Part shown: one piece after another, positions 33,297-41,415 of the stretch | Position numbering within the stretch: position 1 is the first letter of the stretch | How the letters are laid out: the number at the start of each line of letters is the position of its first letter | Source: Planctomycetota bacterium | GTDB lineage: Bacteria; Planctomycetota; JAJSAM01; JAJVHW01 | Direction of reading: 5' to 3' | DNA length: 58,909 nucleotides | Assembly: GCA_024280885.1 (NCBI GenBank) | Contig: JAJRPF010000032.1 | Span: 1-58,909, forward strand | Notes under the pieces: model-generated | What the model was told of the DNA's origin: nothing | The model's database searches: none | Seen by the model: the letters and a program-made list of their open reading frames with translations, nothing else | Translations under genes and position numbers: made by a program

Positions 33297-36002
33297 TCAT
33301 TCTCCAGTCTTCTCGTCGGATCGGGTCTCGTCCGGACGGGCGTCGCGCTGCTGCACACCATCCGTCAAGCTGGAGTCGCCCGACGGGACCGGCGCAAGAT
33401 CGCCCTTACGAATGCGGAGCGCAGGTCGAAAGCCGATGTTCCATCCGCTGTAGCTACCGCGATAGGCACCGCGCCGTGCGGATCGCAATGCGTCCGCCTT
33501 GTCGCTCCACGAACCCCCGCGAAAAACGTGATAGTCCGCCCCGTCGGGCCCGATCGGCTCCGTCGCCGCATCGAATGGATAGTCCGAGTATCCGTCGGCA
33601 CACCACTCCCAGACGCCGCCGTGCATGTCGTGAAGCCCGAACGCGTTGGGCGCCTTCTTCCCCACCGGATGTGTGGCGTTGGCGGCGTTCTCACGGAACC
33701 ATGCGGTCTCGTGCAGAGCGCGCGCGTCGTCACCGAACGAGTAGAGTCCCGCGCCGCCGGCTCGACATGCGTACTCCCACTGCGCTTCGGTCGGAAGCGC
33801 GAGCCCCGCCTGTGTGCAATACGAATTCGCCTCATGCCACGTCACCGACTCGAGCGGCAAGTCGTCACCGTCGAAGGCGCACTGCAGAGCGTCCATGGTC
33901 TTTCGCCATGCGCGTTGCGTCACGACGGTGCACGCGATGACGAACGGGTCGAGCGTGACGCTGTGGACGCGCTCATCGCTGCGGCGCCCGGGTTCGCTCG
34001 CGGATGATCCCATCGCGTACGTGGCGCCTGGCAGCAGGACGAAGTCAAGCCCAGTCGCCGCGTGATGGAAGACTGCGAGTGACTCGCCTCCGAACGCCCG
34101 CAACCCGAGATAGGTGAACGGCGGAAGACCGAGTTCCAGCGAGCGCCCACACCGTTCGCGATCCGCCTCGGGTGCTCGCACCCAGCGCTCGACACGCCCG
34201 AGCATCTTCCACGGATTCGGGCGCCACCTCCCGACGCGAGGAATGAGCGCTTCACTCGCCGCGACCTCGACCTGATGAAGCTGCGTCTCGTAGCCCGCCC
34301 GCTGGATCGAGATCGTGCGCGCACCTGGTGCAACATCGTCACCGTGGAGGAGCGCGCGGCCATCGATCAGCACAGCCACGCTCTCCTCGAACTGGGACGT
34401 ATCGAGCCACCCCATCGGAGCGAGTTCGATCGTTCCGATGTCGTTCTCGATCCCGCCGCGCACTTCGACCACGCGCTCATACGTGCCGAACCCGCGCATC
34501 TTCACCTGCAACTCGTGGCGTCCCGGGGCGACGGCGAGCCGCGGCGTCGGCGTCGTCGCCACTTCGACTCCGTCCACGAACACAGTCGCGCCGTTCGGGT
34601 TCGATTCGACGGTCAGATACCCCTCGCGCTCACGCATCGGCAGCATGCAGTGCACGTCGGTCCCAGCACGCAGCGAAAGCACCACTTCGAACCTATGGAA
34701 GTCGGGGTGCGTGGCCGTCAACTCGAACGAGCCGGATACAATGCCGTCCGTCTCTAGCACGCCGTTCGCGTCGAGCTCGAGATGGAGGTCCGAACCGTCG
34801 CCGTCCTTGTGTCGCAACACGATGTCTGCGCCGGGAGGCCCGCCGTGCAGCAGCAGTCGCGGAGGGCCGCTGCGCACCTCGCTCGAGAGCGACCGAAGAA
34901 CAGAACGCCCCTCGGCCGGTCGATCGCGCAGGCCCACGACCCGCTCCGCTGCACCCGGGTCGAACGTCGGCCCGCTTTGCACCGCGTTACTGCAGACATA
35001 GAGCGCCTCGAGCAGCGCAACGCCATCCTGAAAGCGCTCTTGCGGATCCCGCGCGAGACAGGTTGCGACGAGCGCGGCGACGGACTCGGAGACACCCGAG
35101 CGTAGGTCCCGAAGTGGCGTCGGCGGCTCCTGCAGCGTCGCCAATGCGCGCGCCATGGCATTGTCGCCATCGTGCGGCGCGCGGCCTGTCAGCAACGCGT
35201 AGATCGTGGCGCCCATTCCGTACACGTCCGCAGGCTTGCGCGCCGTACGGGCGGACTCGATCTGTTCCGGACTGGCGAACCCCGGAGTGCCGAGCATGGT
35301 CGTCGCCGCTGTGGTCATGCCGCCGGACGACTGATCCGTGCGCGCAAGTCCAAGATCCGCCAGTTTCGACAGCGCGAGCTGCGGCACGTTCGCATCGACC
35401 GGGATCAGGATGTTGTCGGGTTTGATGTCGCGATGGATCACGCCGCGGCGGTGTGCATGGCAGAGACCACGCGTCGCCGCGATGACGACCTGCAGGACGT
35501 CGAACTCTGCGCGATTGGCGTCGTCGCACGTGCCATCGGAGCCGCACCATCGCGCTGCAGAGATCCCCTTCACGAACTCCATCACCAGAAAGTGAACGCC
35601 TGTGTGCTGGTCGATATCCACGTCGTGAACGCGTACGAGGTGCGAAGTCGCGATGCTCAGCTTCGCAGCGAGTCGAGCTTCACGAAGGAAGCGACCGCGC
35701 ATCGAGGAGTCGCGCGCGCTCAGATCGCTGCGCAGGAGTTTGACGGCGACGTCCACTCCGAGCCGGGGATGGACGCTCGAGAACACGTCGCCCATTCCGC
35801 CGCGACCGAGCCGTCGCAGCAGAGGATACTCACCGACGAACGGAACCATGCGACTGCCGAACTCGGCGCGCCGATGGCTCTTCAGAATCCACTCGTCGGA
35901 GAGGTCCTCGAACCCCACCGCGGTCATCTCACGCGTGACGTCAGACTCGAATTCGCGCCCCACCTCTGTGGTGCGCGTCTCGCGCCCGAGGTCACCGCCC
36001 AT
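33297..36002 (-). CDS. Ser/Thr kinase with PEGA and formylglycine-enzyme-like domains
   Basis: 901 residues. The kinase is near residues 57-340 (GRGGMGDVF, VAVKLL, HRDIKPDN, DLGLA). PEGA-type strands follow (GYLTVESNPNGATVFVDGVEV, APGRHELQVKMRGF). The C-terminal part has a FGE-sulfatase/SUMF1 fold: FVLLPGATYAMGSS, LPTEAQWEYACRAGG, GLHDMHGGVWEWCADG, FRGGSWSDKADALRSARRG, NIGFRPALRI. The Cys pair needed for formylglycine formation is not visible after RGGSW, so it is likely a binding module, as in other kinase-SUMF fusions. It heads a three-gene operon. Substrates are unknown. Confidence 0.88.
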   Translation of the reverse strand: MGGDLGRETRTTEVGREFESDVTREMTAVGFEDLSDEWILKSHRRAEFGSRMVPFVGEYPLLRRLGRGGMGDVFSSVHPRLGVDVAVKLLRSDLSARDSSMRGRFLREARLAAKLSIATSHLVRVHDVDIDQHTGVHFLVMEFVKGISAARWCGSDGTCDDANRAEFDVLQVVIAATRGLCHAHRRGVIHRDIKPDNILIPVDANVPQLALSKLADLGLARTDQSSGGMTTAATTMLGTPGFASPEQIESARTARKPADVYGMGATIYALLTGRAPHDGDNAMARALATLQEPPTPLRDLRSGVSESVAALVATCLARDPQERFQDGVALLEALYVCSNAVQSGPTFDPGAAERVVGLRDRPAEGRSVLRSLSSEVRSGPPRLLLHGGPPGADIVLRHKDGDGSDLHLELDANGVLETDGIVSGSFELTATHPDFHRFEVVLSLRAGTDVHCMLPMREREGYLTVESNPNGATVFVDGVEVATTPTPRLAVAPGRHELQVKMRGFGTYERVVEVRGGIENDIGTIELAPMGWLDTSQFEESVAVLIDGRALLHGDDVAPGARTISIQRAGYETQLHQVEVAASEALIPRVGRWRPNPWKMLGRVERWVRAPEADRERCGRSLELGLPPFTYLGLRAFGGESLAVFHHAATGLDFVLLPGATYAMGSSASEPGRRSDERVHSVTLDPFVIACTVVTQRAWRKTMDALQCAFDGDDLPLESVTWHEANSYCTQAGLALPTEAQWEYACRAGGAGLYSFGDDARALHETAWFRENAANATHPVGKKAPNAFGLHDMHGGVWEWCADGYSDYPFDAATEPIGPDGADYHVFRGGSWSDKADALRSARRGAYRGSYSGWNIGFRPALRIRKGDLAPVPSGDSSLTDGVQQRDARPDETRSDEKTGE

Positions 36003-36180
36003 GTCGGTCAGCCCCGCTCGTCATCCCATCCTCCGGACCACTGAGCGTAGCGCCCCGAAGAGGCCACATGCAAACGTGGACCTGCTACTGCGCGCTCTCC
36101 GAGCCTCGCCGGGCCCGATCAACGAGGCCCTTGGAGCGCACGAACTTGCTCGCGGAATTCGCTGCGTCCCCCCCCCATCC

Positions 36181-36586
36181 CTAGGGGTGCGGCCAGAAAC
36201 CCCCGTGGATAACCGGACGTGTCCGGGTGGGTCGGCTGTCGTGGGTGACAGGCGACTCGACTCCGGAGAGTCTCCGAGCCTGGCAGCCGCGGCAGACGGC
36301 CCGCCCGGGCGCGGTGGACGCTTCGCACGGCGACCGGCTACCGTAACGTCACCGGTGCCGCGGGGGATTCTGGCCGGGCCCCTGGGGGTGCGGCCAGAAA
36401 CCCCCGTGGATAACCGGACGTGTCCGGGTGGGACGGCTGTCGTGGGTGACAGGCGACTCGACTCCGGAGAGTCTCCGAGCCTGGCAGCCGCGGCAGACGG
36501 CCTGCCCGGGCACGGTGGATGCTCCGCACGTCGGCCGGCCATCACCCTCTCACCGGCGCCGCGGGGGTTTCTGGCCGGGCCCCTAG
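36181..36586. mobile_element. Two tandem 201-bp units bounded by 25-bp inverted repeats (MITE-like)
   Basis: The left end CTAGGGGTGCGGCCAG (36181-36205) and right end (36562-36586) are inverted repeats with two mismatches over 25 bp, both finishing in CTAG. The interval is two near-identical copies with a 201-bp period; the junction near 36361-36406 again holds a right end fused to a left end. The unit has inner palindromes such as CCGGACGTGTCCGG. No transposase or long gene lies inside. It could be a non-autonomous transposon that duplicated in tandem, or a structured satellite or RNA. Confidence 0.7.
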
Positions 36587-36953
36587 TGCCAATACCACGT
36601 GCGAACGCTGAAGTGAGCGGCTACTTCGGCGACGGAGTTCTGATCGACTCGGGCACGGACGACCGACCGCCCCACCGCGCCGGTTCGTCTGCGACGCGCG
36701 GCCTGCGATTGCGCCCGGCCAGGGCAGAACGACGTGCAGATCACGCTGCAACTCCGAGACCGATAGAGACTGTCACCAGCCGATGTACGGCTCCGGTTCG
36801 AGATGCCGTACTGGGCTCATCGCGCAGCGCGGCCGCGGCGTGAGGACTCCCCCCTGGTGGCGAATAGCGTCACGCCGGCGCGTCGGGGCTTTCCGTCGTC
36901 GCAGACTCGCGAGAGAGTTCGTTCGGGTAACCTCTTGGCAAGGAGGTACGGAG
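36587..36953. other. Leader region before the CAP-domain gene, no gene recognised
   Basis: 367 bases between the MITE-like tandem and the CAP gene. In-frame upstream extension of that gene exists (to 36783) but has no signal peptide logic, while the ATG at 36954 follows an ideal AAGGAGG. I see no supported feature apart from that ribosome site. Confidence 0.5.
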
Positions 36954-38627
36954 ATGCGTGCACGCGATCGGATCGTATTCGCTCAGGGGATCGCCGCCGG
37001 GCTGGTGATCCTGGTCGCCTCGGCCACCGCCGCCCCGCTGGGTGCGGTGGAGCCCAGCAAGCAGGAGCAGCACGGGATCTACGTGTTGAATCGCGCGCGC
37101 AACAATCCGACGAAGTACGGCAATCAGATCGGTGTAGATCTCTCCGGTCTGACGCCGCGGCCGCCGCTGGCCGTGAACTTGAACCTGACCGGTTCGGCAC
37201 GCTTCCACGCCGAGGAGATGCTTGAGTTCGACTACTTCGAACACGTCAGCGAAGTCACGGGTGACGGCCCCGATACGATGGCCGTCCAGAACGGATACGA
37301 CCTGCGCGGCGGCGGCCTCGGCGCGAACTACGGACCACAGAACACGATCGAGTCGATCGCATTCGGCGTGAACAGTTTCCCGACGTACGCGAGCGCTCTG
37401 GCGCTCCTCATCGAGGACAAAGGCGTACCCGGTCTCGGGCACCGCGTTCACCTCATGGCGATGAACGCATTCTGGGCCGCGCACCGCGAGATTGGCATGG
37501 GGCGCGCAGCGGGAACCGACCCCGCGACAGGCAGGCCGGCGCGCTACTACGCCATCCATACCGCACAGGTGGATTCGGCCAGCCGCTTCCTCACCGGAGT
37601 GGTGTATGCCGACGCGAACAGGAATGGCAAGTACGACACTGGCGAAGGCGTGTCGGGTGCAACGATTGTCGCAGGTGCGAGTCGCACGACGTCGATGAAC
37701 GCCGGTGGATACTCCATTGAGGTCCAAGCGGGTACCTTCGCCATGACGTGCAGCGGGGGTTCGTTCGCCGGCGAGGGCTCAGCCTCGGTGACGGTGACCG
37801 ACGCGAATGTCGAGGTGGACTTCCGCAGCGGCGTGCGCGGTGCGCAGGTGGACTTCGTCGACTTCGTCCCCTCTCCGTTCCCCGGCCCGGACGTGAGCGT
37901 CGGAGGTACTCCACTGCGCGGGATCGCTCCCTTCGATGTGGACTTCGTTGCGACGTCGGACGACGCGACGGCAACGTATGCATGGGAGTTCGGCGACGGT
38001 GAGTTGGGCGCCGGACGGACTCCCGCGCATCTCTACACGCGGCCCGGAATCTACACGGCGATCGCCTCCGCCACGAATGACAGCGGCTCCAACCGTTCAC
38101 TCGCGGTCGTCGCGGTTGGTGACGCGACCGCGCCGGGAACGGCGCCGCCCTCACTGGACCTGACCGTCGCTAAGCTCGTTGTGAAGGCGAGCTTCAAGAA
38201 GCCCGGCAAGGACAAGATCATCGCCGTGTTCTCGATGGAGATGCCGGCGGGATTCCTTCCCGGGGAGCGCACGGTCTCGGTCAACGTCGGCGGTGTATCG
38301 GCGGACATTCCAATCACCGCGAAGAACAAGGGCGTCGACGCGTCCGGGAACAAGCTCGTGCTGAAGGCGGCGAAGAGGGCACTCAAGAAGGCAGCCAAGG
38401 CGGGGACGCCGATCTCCGCGGGTGTCATCGCAAAGGTCAAACTGATCCTGCAGGGCGACCTCGCCGACATGCTGGGCGTGGCCGGTCTGCGCGACGCAAC
38501 AGAGATCCGCACGCTCGACGGCTTCCCGATCGCGATCCTGATTGACGGCCATGCGTATCGGGTCGGCGTGTCGCTTCTGGCGAAGTCGAAAGAGGGCAAG
38601 AAGAGCACTGGCAAGTTCGCGCCGTAG
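36954..38627 (+). CDS. Secreted CAP/SCP protein with SdrD-B and PKD domains
   Basis: 557 residues. AGGAGG lies 7 bases before the ATG. A signal peptide ends around residue 30 (ATAAPLGA). The CAP (cysteine-rich secretory/PR-1) domain shows ARFHAEEMLEFDYFEHVS, GANYGPQNTIESIAFG, GHRVHLMAMNAFWAAHREIGMG and YYAIHTAQV. Next is an SdrD-B-like stretch (FLTGVVYADANRNGKYDTGEGVSGATIVA) with a calcium-like loop, a PKD domain (GIAPFDVDFVATSDDATATYAWEFGDG) and a Lys-rich C-terminal region. It is probably an extracellular or cell-surface protein. Confidence 0.85.
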   Translation: MRARDRIVFAQGIAAGLVILVASATAAPLGAVEPSKQEQHGIYVLNRARNNPTKYGNQIGVDLSGLTPRPPLAVNLNLTGSARFHAEEMLEFDYFEHVSEVTGDGPDTMAVQNGYDLRGGGLGANYGPQNTIESIAFGVNSFPTYASALALLIEDKGVPGLGHRVHLMAMNAFWAAHREIGMGRAAGTDPATGRPARYYAIHTAQVDSASRFLTGVVYADANRNGKYDTGEGVSGATIVAGASRTTSMNAGGYSIEVQAGTFAMTCSGGSFAGEGSASVTVTDANVEVDFRSGVRGAQVDFVDFVPSPFPGPDVSVGGTPLRGIAPFDVDFVATSDDATATYAWEFGDGELGAGRTPAHLYTRPGIYTAIASATNDSGSNRSLAVVAVGDATAPGTAPPSLDLTVAKLVVKASFKKPGKDKIIAVFSMEMPAGFLPGERTVSVNVGGVSADIPITAKNKGVDASGNKLVLKAAKRALKKAAKAGTPISAGVIAKVKLILQGDLADMLGVAGLRDATEIRTLDGFPIAILIDGHAYRVGVSLLAKSKEGKKSTGKFAP

Positions 38628-38648
38628 AGATGCGGTGAGGAGCCCCGG

Positions 38649-38686
38649 GCGCCGGGCCGGTAGCAGGACTTGCCCGGGCCCGGTGC
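38649..38686 (+). terminator. Hairpin after the CAP-protein gene
   Basis: GCGCCGGGCC (38649-38658) pairs with GGCCCGGTGC (38677-38686), one mismatch or wobble, with an 18-base loop, 22 bases after the stop. No clear T-run. The remaining 266 bases to the next gene hold nothing recognised. Confidence 0.5.
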
Positions 38687-38952
38687 ATCGGTCAGACGGC
38701 CCCGTGCGCCGACAGTTCGCAGTCGAAATGGTCGCAGAGCGACGACGTCCTCACGGCGCAGGAGGAGCAGGAAACGCGTAGCGTCGTTCACCCGCGCGTC
38801 GTCCGCGCAACCCTTGCGATGTCATGACCTCCGTGGGCTGCTCGTAGGCTGGATCGCGAGCGTCGCAGCGAGTCACCTCTCCGTGCCACGCCGGGCGAGA
38901 AGGCGCTACTGTTCGCACCGCTGAAGCAGTGGCAAGTCGAGTCCGGGACGGC

Positions 38953-41268
38953 CTACTCGCGGTCGATGGCGTCGTTGCAGAATTCGGCTTCGCGCCGGTC
39001 GTCGGGGCGCAGCTTGTCCACGTCGGCGAAGAGGCGCGTCTGCCACCGGATCGAACTCGAGACGTCGTGTTTCGTGTCGGTGAAGCGGATACGCAGATTG
39101 TAGATCCCGCACACCACGCGGCCGTTCAGGTAGAGCGGAGACGTGCCCTGGATGCCCTGAATGCGGAGTTCCATGCCGGGTGGCTTGTCGCTGCTGCTGT
39201 GATAGCCAGCCTTCAGTTCGTTGTTGCGCGCGTTGGGCCGCCCACCGAAGAGAGCGAACGGGCCGAAGTACTCCTCGTCGGTCAGCGCGTCGGGGAGCCG
39301 GAACTCCTGCGTCGTCGCGAGCGTGAACCAGGGGATCGTCAATCGGTCCGCCTTGCCCGGCATCCCGTGCGGTACGGCGCGCCCGACCATGTCGACGATA
39401 TCCGCGTCATCAAAAAACAAGCTGGTCCGATCCACGTACATCTCGCCCGCCACTGTCGGGTTCGCCGTCGGTCCGCTGCCCCCACTGTCCGTCCCAATGG
39501 CCTTCGCGATGTGGTGCGCGACGACGGCGGCGATCTCGCGCGCCACACGTTCCGTTTGCAGGACGATCTCTTCCATCCGCTCCGCTTCGTCGATGGTGTA
39601 CGGGAAGTAGCCGCTCTGGTAGTAGCGGCGGTCGTCGAACGTCAATGCCTCACCGAGAAGCGGGAGAGTCGCTTCGATCCACGAAGCGGACGCCTCGGGA
39701 AGGGCGGGGTTCAAGAACCGGAGACGCACGCCGAGACCGACACGCGTGCCGTCGTCGAGTTTCTGGCGAAACACGCCGCGCGCCGAGTTCCCGGCATCGA
39801 AGGGAACGAACCCCCAGTCAAGGGACTCTTGCGGATCGCGAGGGTCGCTGGCTTCCATCTCTCCGCCGACCTGGAGCACATTGTACGCATCGCCCGCGGA
39901 GCCCGCGACACCGGGGACCGAGCCGCGGACGAAGCAGAGGGGCACAGCGCTACTGCCCACGCGCCCGAGCGTCTCGTTGACCAGGAAGAGGTGCCGAACG
40001 TAGAGGATGATGTACTCCTCCAGACGTTGCCGCGCACTGTTGGCAACAACGGAATCCGTGGACCCAAATCCCATCCGTTCGATGTCATTCTGAAAGCCGC
40101 CCGCGAACTCGAGGACGAAGACCTCGGTCTCGTTCTCGGTCCCGCGGGGGAGCGCGATATCCCCGTCGGAGAGGGACTTGAACTTGAACGAGTCGTCCAC
40201 CGTCACGCTGCTCTTGTCGAGGGTCGTGCGATCGCCATCGACCGCGTACTGGGGGTCGTTCCAGACACCAACCTTCCAGTTCCCGACGGAGCGACCGTCC
40301 GCACTCGCCGTGGTATCGAGGTTGATCGTGAAGTGCACCTCGGTGTCGGAGATGTAATCGATCTCCGTCCCGAGGATATCTGTCTCGTGACTGTTCTTGG
40401 TGAGCCGAACGTCGAGCCCCTTCTGCAAGTCGCGTCCGGTCAAGACGAGTCGCAGAGCGGTCTCGAGGTGGAAGGCCTTCTTCGGCTGCACCTTCTCCAC
40501 CTTCGGTTTCCATGTCACGCCGTCGCCGTCGACCAGGCCCTTGCGCCGCTTGAGCGACGGCGTGCGGGCCTTCACCTGGACCTTCCAATCACCGGCCTCC
40601 TTGCCGATGTTCCGGAAGAACACCTGATGGTCACCGTCCTGCCGCAGAAAGAGGCGCCCGCTCTCGTCGAGATCGCTCGCAGACAGAACGTTGCCGTCGG
40701 GTTCCACAACACGCGTGAACTCCCCCTTCAGCTTGTTCTTCTTGCCGGGCGCCTTGATGGTGCCGGCAACACGCCCGCCAGCCAGTCCGACGAAGTCGAC
40801 GGCGGCCTCCTCGCCAGCGGCGAGTGGTTCATTGCTTTCGGTCACGTCGATGACGTCCTTCGGATTCCCGTCGAGGCGCAGACTCCATGCCCCCGGTCCG
40901 TCGGCTCCGAGTTCGAAACGATGCCGCCCCGTCTGTTCGAGCTTCACGTTCTTCCACTCGACGCGGTTCTTCTGCGGCTTGCTCTTGTCCTTGTTCGTAC
41001 CCGTCACCACGATCTCGTTGCCGTCCGGACCGAAGAGTCGCAACGCGAGCGCGGGCGCCTCGTCGTCGGTCTCGCCCTCGACCTTGACCGTGAACTTCGT
41101 GGATGCACCCACGAAGAACTCGAAGTGGACCTCGGCGTCGGCCGACTCGAACAGGCCAGCATACGTGTCCTTCATCAGGACGCTGGGGACAGTGACAACG
41201 GGATGCTCTTCTGCGTACACCGGCAGAACGGCGAGAGCAAGCAGGAGTGCGGCGGTCGCGGACTTCAT
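38953..41268 (-). CDS. Large secreted protein with metzincin-like pseudo-motif, unknown function
   Basis: 771 residues from ATG 41268, which follows a weak site and gives a clear signal peptide (LLLALAVLPVYAEE). The frame extends upstream to 41430 without a signal and overlaps the divergent gene. The N-terminal half is beta-rich (FEFFVGASTKFTVKVEGE, pre-peptidase C-like, and TIG-like FHLETALRLVLTGRDLQKG). The C-terminal part has AREIAAVVAHHIAKAIGTDSGG, the position and spacing of a metzincin HExxHxxG motif but with Glu and the second His changed. A degenerate protease is inferred. No family was recognised over the full length. Confidence 0.72.
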   Translation of the reverse strand: MKSATAALLLALAVLPVYAEEHPVVTVPSVLMKDTYAGLFESADAEVHFEFFVGASTKFTVKVEGETDDEAPALALRLFGPDGNEIVVTGTNKDKSKPQKNRVEWKNVKLEQTGRHRFELGADGPGAWSLRLDGNPKDVIDVTESNEPLAAGEEAAVDFVGLAGGRVAGTIKAPGKKNKLKGEFTRVVEPDGNVLSASDLDESGRLFLRQDGDHQVFFRNIGKEAGDWKVQVKARTPSLKRRKGLVDGDGVTWKPKVEKVQPKKAFHLETALRLVLTGRDLQKGLDVRLTKNSHETDILGTEIDYISDTEVHFTINLDTTASADGRSVGNWKVGVWNDPQYAVDGDRTTLDKSSVTVDDSFKFKSLSDGDIALPRGTENETEVFVLEFAGGFQNDIERMGFGSTDSVVANSARQRLEEYIILYVRHLFLVNETLGRVGSSAVPLCFVRGSVPGVAGSAGDAYNVLQVGGEMEASDPRDPQESLDWGFVPFDAGNSARGVFRQKLDDGTRVGLGVRLRFLNPALPEASASWIEATLPLLGEALTFDDRRYYQSGYFPYTIDEAERMEEIVLQTERVAREIAAVVAHHIAKAIGTDSGGSGPTANPTVAGEMYVDRTSLFFDDADIVDMVGRAVPHGMPGKADRLTIPWFTLATTQEFRLPDALTDEEYFGPFALFGGRPNARNNELKAGYHSSSDKPPGMELRIQGIQGTSPLYLNGRVVCGIYNLRIRFTDTKHDVSSSIRWQTRLFADVDKLRPDDRREAEFCNDAIDRE

Positions 41269-41415
41269 GTGTGGCCTCTGCGTGTGGGATCTGGGGAGGA
41301 TCAAGCGCTCGAATCGGGAATGGTAGCGATGGATCGTGGCGCGTGGCGCTCTCAGCGAGAGCAGGGACTTGAATCTAGTGCTGATCGGGCCGGAGACGTA
41401 CCGTTCCCGGGACTC

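Noticed and set aside
38929..41415. Upstream extension of the AsmA-like frame (2052 codons in total)
   Set aside because: It is antisense to the clearly coding 771-residue secreted protein gene; the sensible signal/anchor sequence begins at 41416.
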